Below, piece after piece: positions 52,630 to 60,115 of a stretch of 64,000 nt of DNA (positions within the stretch are counted from its first letter, which is position 1; each line of letters starts with the position of its first letter). The notes under the pieces were generated by a model. That model made no database searches. It was not told the origin of the DNA and saw only the letters and a list, made by a program, of their open reading frames with translations. The stretch spans positions 248,001 to 312,000 of the forward strand of contig SOEU01000002.1 of the NCBI GenBank assembly GCA_021646415.1, written 5' to 3'. The stretch is from Candidatus Brocadia sp. (lineage in GTDB: Bacteria > Planctomycetota > Brocadiia > Brocadiales > Brocadiaceae). The position numbers and the translations under genes are program-made.

Positions 52630-53577
52630 CTAGCACGACAACATGACAAACTTTAGATAGGGCTCCGGGAAATGTATTCCATTTATGGGAAAGTCTAAAC
52701 CTTGTGATGAAACACCGATAAGCTTGTACGACTTTGAGGTAAAATTTTTTACCTTCTGGAATAATTGGAAAAATTTCGAGAAGTTCATTTTGGCTATGTT
52801 CGTAGAAAAGACCAGAATACCATCCCCGCGAAGAAGATCGAGTCCCAGTCCAATTAATTTGGGAAAATCTTTTTCTACAGCAAATACTGTTGTTTTACCG
52901 GTGGAAAAACTGGGGGGATCGATAATAATCATGTCAAATGTCCGCCTCTTTTTTTGGAATCGTTTGATCCAATCCCAGACATCACCCATTATAAACTCGT
53001 GGTTATTAACGTCGATTTGATTCAGGATAAAATTTTTTTTGCTCCATTCTATTGCTTTCCTGGACAGGTCCACATTAACTGTCCGCGCTGCGCCTCCAAG
53101 GCTTGCGTAAATTGAAAATGAGGAGGTATAACAAAAACAATTCAATACTTCCTTGCCTTCAGCCAGGGATTGTACCTTTCTTCTATTATCCCGCTGGTCT
53201 AAAAACAGTCCGGTTCCACCACCCTCACGAAACGATATATCAAATTTTATCCCGTTTTCCAGCACCACAAAATCTTTAGGAATTGCCGCACCGTAAACCG
53301 AATACGTTTTAATATCTTCACCCTTTAATCGTACCTTTTCGGTTATATTTTCGGGCATTAACGTTTCTTTGAGGGCATGATAAATACCTTTTTTTGCCTG
53401 GTCTTCGTATGGCTTAAAATATTGCACCAGGATATTTTTGCCATAAATATCAACAGTTACTTCAGGCAAGGCATCTCCATAAGAATTCACCAGCCGATAT
53501 ACATTTGTCATGGTGTGATTTATATACTTTTTTCTTAATGACCATGCCTTATGAATGATTGAGTTATAGGACAGCAT
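52630..53577 (-). CDS. class I SAM-dependent methyltransferase, RlmI-like
   Basis: The 315-residue protein has the N-terminal EEHEE-type domain of RlmI/RlmK 23S rRNA methyltransferases (RLVNSYGDALPEVTVDIYGKNILVQYF). The core is RDNRRKVQSLAEGKEVLNCFCYTSSFSIYASLGGAARTVNVDLSRKAIEWSKKNF, with a catalytic block MIIIDPPSFSTGK and VFSTNIAKM. The SAM-binding DxF-type motif is the NCFCYTSSFS segment. The usual N-terminal PUA domain is missing or reduced, since the protein is shorter than E. coli RlmI. ATG 53577 is preferred to TTG 53592. A role in rRNA C5 methylation is likely. Confidence 0.85.
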   Translation of the reverse strand: MLSYNSIIHKAWSLRKKYINHTMTNVYRLVNSYGDALPEVTVDIYGKNILVQYFKPYEDQAKKGIYHALKETLMPENITEKVRLKGEDIKTYSVYGAAIPKDFVVLENGIKFDISFREGGGTGLFLDQRDNRRKVQSLAEGKEVLNCFCYTSSFSIYASLGGAARTVNVDLSRKAIEWSKKNFILNQIDVNNHEFIMGDVWDWIKRFQKKRRTFDMIIIDPPSFSTGKTTVFAVEKDFPKLIGLGLDLLRGDGILVFSTNIAKMNFSKFFQLFQKVKNFTSKSYKLIGVSSQGLDFPINGIHFPEPYLKFVMLSC

Positions 53578-53671
53578 CTTTATTGGGAACAAAATAATTT
53601 CATATCGTGTTTACTGCTATATAAATTTTAGATTGATTATTGTTGCTTATACTCGTAAGGAGGTTGAACAC

Positions 53672-53962
53672 ATGATAACGAAAACATTTTTTGTATGTAC
53701 CAGTTGTGGTAACGATAAGGAATTTAAAATTTTTACGAGTAACTTTCAAGTTATTAAACAATCCCCTGAGCAAGGTATAAGGACTGAGGAAAGTAATATT
53801 CTCCCCAGCCTGAGACAAAACGACAACTATATCGAATGCCAGCATTGTTTTCAACGGTTTGATTATGATAATGCCGCAACTATCGGCAAAAAATATATCC
53901 AAACAACACGAAGACTCCGAAATGGCGCTCCGCCCAACAGGGTGTCTCATTCCCAGGAATGA
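53672..53962 (+). CDS. small zinc-ribbon protein of unknown function
   Basis: The 96-residue protein has two CxxC pairs, FVCTSCG near residue 7 and CQHC near 62, which should bind one zinc. The remainder is hydrophilic. The ATG at 53672 is chosen for its AAGGAGG ribosome binding site (about 8 nt before). The ORF is open upstream to 53633. The final codons lie within a strong hairpin. No family was recognised. Confidence 0.75.
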   Translation: MITKTFFVCTSCGNDKEFKIFTSNFQVIKQSPEQGIRTEESNILPSLRQNDNYIECQHCFQRFDYDNAATIGKKYIQTTRRLRNGAPPNRVSHSQE

Positions 53963-53969
53963 GACACCC
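53940..53969 (+). terminator. strong hairpin terminator
   Basis: GGGTGTCTCATTC and GAATGAGACACCC form a 13-bp stem with a 4-base loop, followed by TCCTTTCTCGTC. It encloses the stop codon of the zinc-ribbon gene and probably ends its transcript. Confidence 0.7.
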
Positions 53970-53986
53970 TCCTTTCTCGTCCCAAA

Positions 53987-54090
53987 GAGTGATTAAATTA
54001 GGCCTTCGGTGACCTATAAATACAAATTTTCCTGAGAGGAGTCCACCTCTTTTCACCCCCGCCAGCGGGGGACAATTGGTTGTCCCCTTC
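53987..54090 (-). repeat. dispersed ~100-bp repeat, copy B
   Basis: On the minus strand this copy carries the same ordered blocks as 5770-5870: GAAGGGG, CCCCCGCTGGCGGGGG, AAAATTTGTATTTAT and CCGAAGGCCTAATT. The order and spacing are close to copy A. Confidence 0.7.
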
Positions 54091-54248
54091 TGCGAGAGGA
54101 AATTTTTGTTTGAAATTCCTTACATTTGATCAGACCTTTGTCAACTTTGCAGGTTCAATAGTCCGTCTTATGACTTTCTGGCAATTTTGAATTTAAGATT
54201 AAATCAGACCATTGACTCCGCGCGATATAGTATCACATTGTGTACTCT

Positions 54249-55100
54249 TTATATCGGGTCTATATGCACAAATGCCTTGTGGATGCTTTCTATAGACTCT
54301 ACTGCCCGTTGGACATTTTTCCCAATGCCGTGTGCCTGCGTTAGTGTTAAGGACTGGTCTAATGCTATATGAATTTCAACATGAATGTAATTGCCCACAT
54401 AATGCGCACGGACGTCGTGAATTCCCATAACGCCTGATACCGCGCATGCCTTCTTTTTTATTTCTTCCATGATAGCTGATTCAGGCTGTCTGCCCATGAG
54501 GTAATCGATATTATGAATGCCAATCTTATACCCCGAGTAGATAATCCAAAAACCGATAAGGGTCGCTGCAATATCATCCATGTGTGTATATCCGTAACGT
54601 CCACAGATAACACCGACAAGGGCGGTCGTGGATATATATACATCGTTTCTGCTATCGATAGAGCTTGCCAGCAAAGCAGGGCTATTAATTTTAAGACTTA
54701 CCTTTTTTAAGTACCCGGACAGGATCAACTTCATGCCTATAGACACCAGCAGTGTTACGATCGCAGGAATACCGACCTTATGCACATGTGTCTCCATCAG
54801 CTTGAACACAGCGGTGTGCAGGATTTCAAATCCTAAAATACCCGCAAAAATAGCCACGATCAAACCTGCTATCGGTTCTGCACGATGGTGACCGAAAGGA
54901 TGTCCCTCATCCGCCTGTTTGGAAGAGGTCTTTACGGCATAGAATATGATTACGGAAGAAATAATATCGGTCAGCGAGTTAACGGCATCTGAAATAATTG
55001 CCAGGCTGTTCGACATTATACCGGCAGTTATCTTGATAGAGAACAGAAAGACATTGCAAATGATCAGGATAATCGTTGCCTGACGACCTTTATTTTCCAT
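54249..55100 (-). CDS. cation diffusion facilitator (CDF) metal exporter
   Basis: CDF proteins expel Zn(II), Fe(II), Mn(II), Co(II) or similar ions by proton antiport. The 283-residue protein has six membrane helices (about 9-29, 36-56, 79-99, 112-132, 156-172 and 178-198). The two metal-site motifs are SNSLAIISDAVNSLTD and SIDSRNDVYISTTALVG, where the second HxxxD of zinc exporters is replaced by S-R-N-D-type residues. The cytoplasmic domain is ferredoxin-like (about 205-283, GVMGIHDVRAHYVGNYIHVEIHIALD). A palindrome at 55140-55158 lies 39 bp upstream of the ATG. Confidence 0.93.
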   Translation of the reverse strand: MENKGRQATIILIICNVFLFSIKITAGIMSNSLAIISDAVNSLTDIISSVIIFYAVKTSSKQADEGHPFGHHRAEPIAGLIVAIFAGILGFEILHTAVFKLMETHVHKVGIPAIVTLLVSIGMKLILSGYLKKVSLKINSPALLASSIDSRNDVYISTTALVGVICGRYGYTHMDDIAATLIGFWIIYSGYKIGIHNIDYLMGRQPESAIMEEIKKKACAVSGVMGIHDVRAHYVGNYIHVEIHIALDQSLTLTQAHGIGKNVQRAVESIESIHKAFVHIDPI

Positions 55101-55139
55101 GTATACCAGCGATTGCTTTTAACCCAAACTATGTAAGTT

Positions 55140-55158
55140 TTACAAAATAATTTTGTAA
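55140..55158. promoter_or_regulatory. Fur-family-like operator upstream of the CDF gene
   Basis: TTACAAAATAATTTTGTAA is a perfect 9-1-9 palindrome. The core 7-1-7 layout and the AAT-N-ATT centre fit boxes of the Fur/Zur/PerR group. Its place in the CDF promoter region makes metal control likely. Confidence 0.55.
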
Positions 55159-55421
55159 TTTTTACAGGAATTTGACTATAAATACAACGAAATACTTTTC
55201 CAAAAAAAATATTTTCCCCTTCTCAGCTTCTCCTGGCTTGACTTTTTCCCCATTCTTGATAAGAACGCGGTAAATCCGGCATTTGTGTTGCTAAGTAAGG
55301 AACGACACCATAAGGAGATAATCCCGTCATCAAAATGAGCCGTCCATTCTTAGTCAATGAACTACGAACATACAGTATCTTCCAAAGATAATTTTGGCAT
55401 TTTTAGCAAAAAATATGGATA

Positions 55422-55520
55422 AAATTAACCCTGTCAGGGTTTTAAACCCTGACAGGGTTGACTCACGAATTTCGTGTTTCGGATTTTATCTTTTCAGACT
55501 TGTTCAGGAATCGAATATGA
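55422..55520 (+). repeat. dispersed ~100-bp repeat with CCCTGTCAGGG hairpin, copy 2
   Basis: Matches 11802-11900 over about 100 bp, including the hairpin (55426-55459) and the CTCACGAATTTCGTG block. It runs right up to the ATG of the b6-like gene, so it would be transcribed as its leader. The other 260 bp of the gap hold no recognised feature. Confidence 0.75.
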
Positions 55521-56092
55521 ATGATAAAAAAACTGAAGTAATGAATAATGAAATGGAAAGTAAGGGTATATTGAAAGAACTTATAGAAATCAATATTACC
55601 AGAAAATTGATTCCCAAAGGGTTGAGCTGGTTTGGATGTATGGGGGGGTTGTCATTGTTTGCATTCATGATCCAGGCAGTTACAGGAATATTTCTTGTAT
55701 TCCACTTTATTCCTGGTGAAAGAGATGCATTAACCAGTATTCAAAATGTGACTCATAACGTCCCCTATGGATGGCTTATTCAACGTATACATGCAGTTGG
55801 GCCTAATATTATGCTTGGAATGGTATTTAGTCACATGCTTCGCATTCTCTTTAAAGGGATTTACAGGCATCCACGAGAGTTTCACTGGGTATCAGGTGCA
55901 TGTCTGCTTATATTGACCGTACTCATTTATTACACAGGGAATTTGTTATCGGTAAGTAACGTGAACAAGCATTCGGCCATGTTGATATACCTATATGCCA
56001 CGCATGTAGCAGGCATACCGCTGATTATGGGATTATTTATGGGTATGCATTTCTTTATGGTAAGAACAACAGGGATTTGTGAACAATTATAA
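55517..56092 (+). CDS. cytochrome b6-like membrane protein
   Basis: The 191-residue protein corresponds to the N-terminal four-helix half of cytochrome b. All four haem ligands are present. RIHAVGPNIMLGMVFSHMLR gives two His 14 residues apart, and ATHVAGIPLIMGLFMGMHFF gives two His 15 apart, the spacing of cytochrome b6 rather than mitochondrial cytochrome b. The helix-A block GLSWFGCMGGLSLFAFMIQAVTGIFLVFHFIPG also matches. No subunit IV or Rieske gene follows; multihaem cytochromes do. The frame extends upstream to 55394 through the repeat; the ATG at 55517 is preferred. Confidence 0.9.
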   Translation: MNDKKTEVMNNEMESKGILKELIEINITRKLIPKGLSWFGCMGGLSLFAFMIQAVTGIFLVFHFIPGERDALTSIQNVTHNVPYGWLIQRIHAVGPNIMLGMVFSHMLRILFKGIYRHPREFHWVSGACLLILTVLIYYTGNLLSVSNVNKHSAMLIYLYATHVAGIPLIMGLFMGMHFFMVRTTGICEQL

Positions 56093-56139
56093 TAGTACGA
56101 TTGTCTCAGTAATTGAGAAACCCCAGGAATTTGACTACC

Positions 56140-57426
56140 ATGTTTGACGAAGTAAAAAGATTAAACAAAAAGCATACTATTAAGCTTGCTATATTCTCAG
56201 GAGTAGCAATGGGAATTGTGCTTGTCGTCATGTTTGTTACGGTAACAAACCCGAAACAAAGGCAATTTTGTATCAACTGTCACAGCAATATTTCATTGAA
56301 TACTGTTTGTAAAAAACAATCATCGAAGGACATTGCCTGTAGTGAGTGTCACAACCACGAAAATAAAGGTGCCATGGTGATGGGGATAAAAATAAAAGAC
56401 GAGCATTGTACAACAGAATCTTGCCATCCTTTGAGTAAATTGTCAGCTACGGCTGTTCAATATAAAAAGATTACACCATTTGAACATAAGACACATACAG
56501 GCAAGTTTGCCGAAAATTTTCAGTTGAAATGTACTTCTTGTCATGCAAATCTCGGTGGAGAGAAACATTTTGAAACAGATACGAGGACATGTAATGTGTG
56601 CCATTTTACCGATACTCCCAAACATCCTGGTTCACAGGGCAAAAAACCCATCTCCGATTGTGCCCTGTGCCATACCCATATTGAAAAGACCTTGAAGATA
56701 TATGAGAAGACTTTTAGACACGATATGTATGAAGGAAACGAAAAGGTGAGTTGCTCTGATTGCCATTTTAAAATTGTTCAGGGCAATGGGAAAGTAGATA
56801 AAGAGAGTTGTGGTCAATGTCACGTAAAGGTAAGCGGTGATTTTCATAATGCATCCGACATGCATCGCATCCATAGTGATACCTGCAAGACAGACTGTAC
56901 ATCGTGCCATAATCCTATTACCCACGGCTGGATTAAGGTAAATAATAAGATTGACGGGAGCGGACATAATTCACAATTCGTGGATACCGGCTCCGAAGTA
57001 CAAAATTTGATGATGATGGGAAGGGGTGGTTCTGGTGTCGAAGGTGAACCAGACCCTATGTACCTTGCAACTTTAAATTGTTCCGCATGCCATAAAGATA
57101 CATTATTTACGAATGTGAAACCCCAGGTATGTAACAACTGTCATGGCAGAGGATTTGATAAAATACTATTTGAACAGAGGCGTTTTGTATCATTTAACTT
57201 ACAGTTGTTAAAGACCTTGCTGATTAAAGCGAAAAGATATCAGGACGTTAACACAGACCGCATCATTCAGGAGGCGGAAGCAAATTATACCTTAATCAAG
57301 AAAGACGGTAGTCTGGGTGCCCATAATATAAAATACGTTAAGAATCTTCTGGGGTACTGCATTGGGCAGTTGAAACAAATAACAAAGCAAAACCCTGAAA
57401 TTTTATCGTTACATGAAAACTTATGA
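56140..57426 (+). CDS. membrane-anchored undecahaem c-type cytochrome
   Basis: The 428-residue protein has one N-terminal membrane helix (about 18-38) and then 11 haem-binding motifs: ten CXXCH (CINCH, CSECH, CTSCH, CNVCH, CALCH, CSDCH, CGQCH, CTSCH, CSACH, CNNCH) and one CX4CH (CTTESCH, third in order). The C-terminal 90 residues lack haem sites and are helical. The N-terminal anchor followed by haems recalls NapC/NrfH-type quinol-linked cytochromes, but the full arrangement is different. ATG 56140 follows AGGA; TTG 56113 is an alternative. Its stop overlaps the next start (ATGA). Confidence 0.92.
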   Translation: MFDEVKRLNKKHTIKLAIFSGVAMGIVLVVMFVTVTNPKQRQFCINCHSNISLNTVCKKQSSKDIACSECHNHENKGAMVMGIKIKDEHCTTESCHPLSKLSATAVQYKKITPFEHKTHTGKFAENFQLKCTSCHANLGGEKHFETDTRTCNVCHFTDTPKHPGSQGKKPISDCALCHTHIEKTLKIYEKTFRHDMYEGNEKVSCSDCHFKIVQGNGKVDKESCGQCHVKVSGDFHNASDMHRIHSDTCKTDCTSCHNPITHGWIKVNNKIDGSGHNSQFVDTGSEVQNLMMMGRGGSGVEGEPDPMYLATLNCSACHKDTLFTNVKPQVCNNCHGRGFDKILFEQRRFVSFNLQLLKTLLIKAKRYQDVNTDRIIQEAEANYTLIKKDGSLGAHNIKYVKNLLGYCIGQLKQITKQNPEILSLHENL

Positions 57427-58424
57427 AATATGGGATTAAAATGCAATTACGATATATCTTTTTTATAAGTTTCATGCTATCACAACAATTAGCATGGGGG
57501 AATACTGATCATATCACATCACAACAGGAAACATACCAGTTGCCTTCCGCGGCTTCCCCTGCTTTGCAGAAAGGCGATGAAGGTAAGATGAGAAAATCTT
57601 CAAAAAAGTCGAGTCTTTCACTGTTTAACGGAATACAACAGCCGCATACATACTATTCCACAGGCTCTTGCGTCGACAGGTGCCATGTGAATTATGTGAC
57701 ATATCAAACGATGTACGGAGCGGAGTTTTTCCGGCACAGGGTTCATTCACCGAAACAGGGGATGGATTGTAATTTGTGCCACGAGAACTATGTTGCCGAT
57801 ACGAAACCACATGGCAATCTGATTATACAGAATAAAGATTGTGTAACCTGTCATCATAAAGAGGTGCGCAATGCAGAATGTTTGAAATGTCATGCAGGGA
57901 TAAAAGACTATATGGATGGATGTATTCAGGACATGATCACTGACGTACCCGATTGGATGTCAAAGAATGTCTCCTGTAATGATTGCCACAAGCTGGAATT
58001 GGACGGGTCCGCATTTAAACCCGTACGTGGGTCCTGCGTAGAATGTCACAGTTCCGGTTACGGGGCATTGTATGATTTATGGAAAGAGATACTGGATAAG
58101 GAAATCAACCAATACTGCGAAAACGAGAGTAATATTCTTAGTGTGGCAAACCATGGTCAGACTTACTCTTCCAGCACCATCCTTTGGGCAGAGCAGATAA
58201 ATGCCGTAGCCAGTTATCTGTTTCATGATTCTTTTGTCTCTCCTCTTTTGCAAGGAGAGGGGAGAGAACGAGGGAAAAAATCTCAAAAAAAGATGTTTTT
58301 GCAGCTTGATGTTACAAACAGGCAAAGTCTTTTACAATTTATTCGGTCTTGCGGTATGCACAATATTCTGTTATCGCAAATACTTTTAAAATCTATGGAA
58401 AAAGGACAACAACATTTGAGATGA
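57423..58424 (+). CDS. hexahaem c-type cytochrome with in-frame repeat insertion
   Basis: The 333-residue secreted protein has a signal peptide (about 6-25, ending QLAWG). It carries six haem motifs: one CX3CH (CVDRCH) and five CXXCH (CNLCH, CVTCH, CLKCH, CNDCH, CVECH). After about residue 220 the haem region ends. The stretch SPLLQGEGRERGKKSQ is encoded by the palindromic repeat at 58237-58274, inserted without breaking the frame. The start and stop overlap those of the neighbours (ATGA at both ends), so the genes are translationally coupled. Confidence 0.88.
   Translation: MKYGIKMQLRYIFFISFMLSQQLAWGNTDHITSQQETYQLPSAASPALQKGDEGKMRKSSKKSSLSLFNGIQQPHTYYSTGSCVDRCHVNYVTYQTMYGAEFFRHRVHSPKQGMDCNLCHENYVADTKPHGNLIIQNKDCVTCHHKEVRNAECLKCHAGIKDYMDGCIQDMITDVPDWMSKNVSCNDCHKLELDGSAFKPVRGSCVECHSSGYGALYDLWKEILDKEINQYCENESNILSVANHGQTYSSSTILWAEQINAVASYLFHDSFVSPLLQGEGRERGKKSQKKMFLQLDVTNRQSLLQFIRSCGMHNILLSQILLKSMEKGQQHLR
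58237..58274 (+). repeat. palindromic repeat inside the hexahaem cytochrome gene
   Basis: CTCTCCT and AGGAGAG arms around CTTTTGCA, followed by GGGGAGAGAACGAGGG. This is the same C-run/G-run repeat type seen between genes, here translated. Confidence 0.65.
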
Positions 58425-58999
58425 AAATTATATTCCTCCGATTCATTGCACTTATCGCATGCATAGTTGTTACGATTACAGGTGCCATATTCCTGGAAAT
58501 ATTCCTTGATTTTACTGGCATGGGATCATTTAAACACATTATTGGAATGACAGGCACTATTCTTATAGTAATCTCAATTATCTACACTTTGAGAAAAAGA
58601 AAATTTATTTTTAAATTTGGGTACGTAAAGAAATGGCTCATTGCACATGAATGGCTTGCCATTGTGGGAACCGGCCTTATCTTTGTCCATGGCGGATTTC
58701 ATGGACATGCCCTTGTCCCTTTATTGACAACAGGTGTTATGTTTGTAACTGTTGTAAGTGGACTTACGGGTAGATATCTTTACTTACAGGTAAGCGAAGA
58801 ACTCATGTTACGGAAAAATGAAATGGAAAAAAGCGGCATGGCTAAAGAGGAAATTGAAAACACACAATTATCCCTTATTGTAGCGCATAGACTCATGAAA
58901 CATTGGCGTACCGTTCATATTCCCATTGTTTTTATTTTAGCTCTAACAATAACATTTCATATCCTGTCTGCCCTGTATTATGATGGGCTTTTGAAATAA
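58421..58999 (+). CDS. b-type cytochrome-like membrane protein
   Basis: The 192-residue protein has four likely membrane helices (about 5-28, 37-57, 78-103 and 163-186) with His residues inside or at their ends (HEWLAIVGTGLIFVHGGFHGHA; HRLMKHWRTVHIPIVFILALTITFH). These could bind haem b, as in cytochrome b561 or ferric-reductase-like proteins. No close family was recognised. Its ATG overlaps the stop of the hexahaem gene (ATGA), and the dodecahaem gene starts 7 bp later, so it belongs to the same complex. The frame is open upstream to 58349. Confidence 0.8.
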   Translation: MKIIFLRFIALIACIVVTITGAIFLEIFLDFTGMGSFKHIIGMTGTILIVISIIYTLRKRKFIFKFGYVKKWLIAHEWLAIVGTGLIFVHGGFHGHALVPLLTTGVMFVTVVSGLTGRYLYLQVSEELMLRKNEMEKSGMAKEEIENTQLSLIVAHRLMKHWRTVHIPIVFILALTITFHILSALYYDGLLK

Positions 59000-59006
59000 T
59001 TTTACT

Positions 59007-60005
59007 ATGAATAAATCAATCTTACTCGTATTACTTATCACATCAGTCGTATTGTTCATTATTTGGGCCGTAGGTTGTAGATTCCCCACCCATCTTTATT
59101 CTCCCGGAGATCTATACAAAGACCATCAGGGTATTAAAAACTGTAGACAGTGCCATATGCCTTTCCAAGGTGCAGTTTCAAGTTTGTGCATGACCAGTGA
59201 CTGTCATACAGTCGAAAGACTATCTCAGCTTTCGAGTAAATCATTGTCTGACCTCCACATCTCTTACGTCAACAAAGATTGTTTGGATTGTCACACCGAA
59301 CACAAAGGAATTGCGGGAAAGATCACAAAAGCCTTTGATCACAAAACTCTTGCATTAACAATACTTAATGAGTGTGCGGCGTGTCATAATGAAGACTATC
59401 AGAGATCTCATCCCAATAAATTTGATATGGATTGCAAGACCTGCCATATTTCTACTACAGGATGGAAAATTATATCTTTTAACCATATTGCTATCTTGGG
59501 AAAAATGCCTTGTATAAATTGCCATCCTATGCCCGGTGACAAAAAGCACCAACAATATCCGGCTACCTGTGAAACCTGTCATACCATGGAGGATTGGAAA
59601 AAAGTACGCTTTCACCATGACGCACTCGTTCCAACACAAACCTGTGTAGAGTGTCATAAAAAACCCAAAGACAACCTCCATGAAACCGTCTCTGAGGACT
59701 GCAGGACGTGTCACAATACAGAAAAGTGGAGACCGGCAATTTTTGACCATGGTAAATATTTCCCTCTTACCGGAGTGCACTATGTCTCATGTGCTACCTG
59801 TCATCAGAATGGTAATTATAAGCAGTATACATGCCTGAGCTGTCATGAGCATAACACATCCCATATCAGACACGAGCATGAGGAACATGGCATATACAAT
59901 TACGGAGATTGTCTGAGATGCCACAGAATGAAGATTAACGGAAAGAATTACGGCAACCCCAACGCAGAATATTTTGATGAAGAGGAAGAAGACGATGATG
60001 ATTAA
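59007..60005 (+). CDS. dodecahaem c-type cytochrome, possible lipoprotein
   Basis: The 332-residue protein has an N-terminal hydrophobic segment ending in IIWAVGC (Cys24), which may be a lipobox. Twelve haem motifs follow: eleven CXXCH (CRQCH, CLDCH, CAACH, CKTCH, CINCH, CETCH, CVECH, CRTCH, CATCH, CLSCH, CLRCH) and one CX4CH (CMTSDCH, second in order). The regular spacing with F-[DN]-H repeats between them (KAFDHKTLA, SFNHIAILG, RFHHDALV, IFDHGKYF) suggests internal duplication. It ends in an acidic tail (EEEEDDDD). It is the last gene of the cytochrome set. Confidence 0.92.
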   Translation: MNKSILLVLLITSVVLFIIWAVGCRFPTHLYSPGDLYKDHQGIKNCRQCHMPFQGAVSSLCMTSDCHTVERLSQLSSKSLSDLHISYVNKDCLDCHTEHKGIAGKITKAFDHKTLALTILNECAACHNEDYQRSHPNKFDMDCKTCHISTTGWKIISFNHIAILGKMPCINCHPMPGDKKHQQYPATCETCHTMEDWKKVRFHHDALVPTQTCVECHKKPKDNLHETVSEDCRTCHNTEKWRPAIFDHGKYFPLTGVHYVSCATCHQNGNYKQYTCLSCHEHNTSHIRHEHEEHGIYNYGDCLRCHRMKINGKNYGNPNAEYFDEEEEDDDD

Positions 60006-60115
60006 GGGTTAAAGATGCAACGTATACCAAGTTTGCTATACTAACCACATGGAAATAAATCTATCTTACATTTGTTAGATTCCCGATGATGCCTCCATTG
60101 CCATCAAGAAAATTA

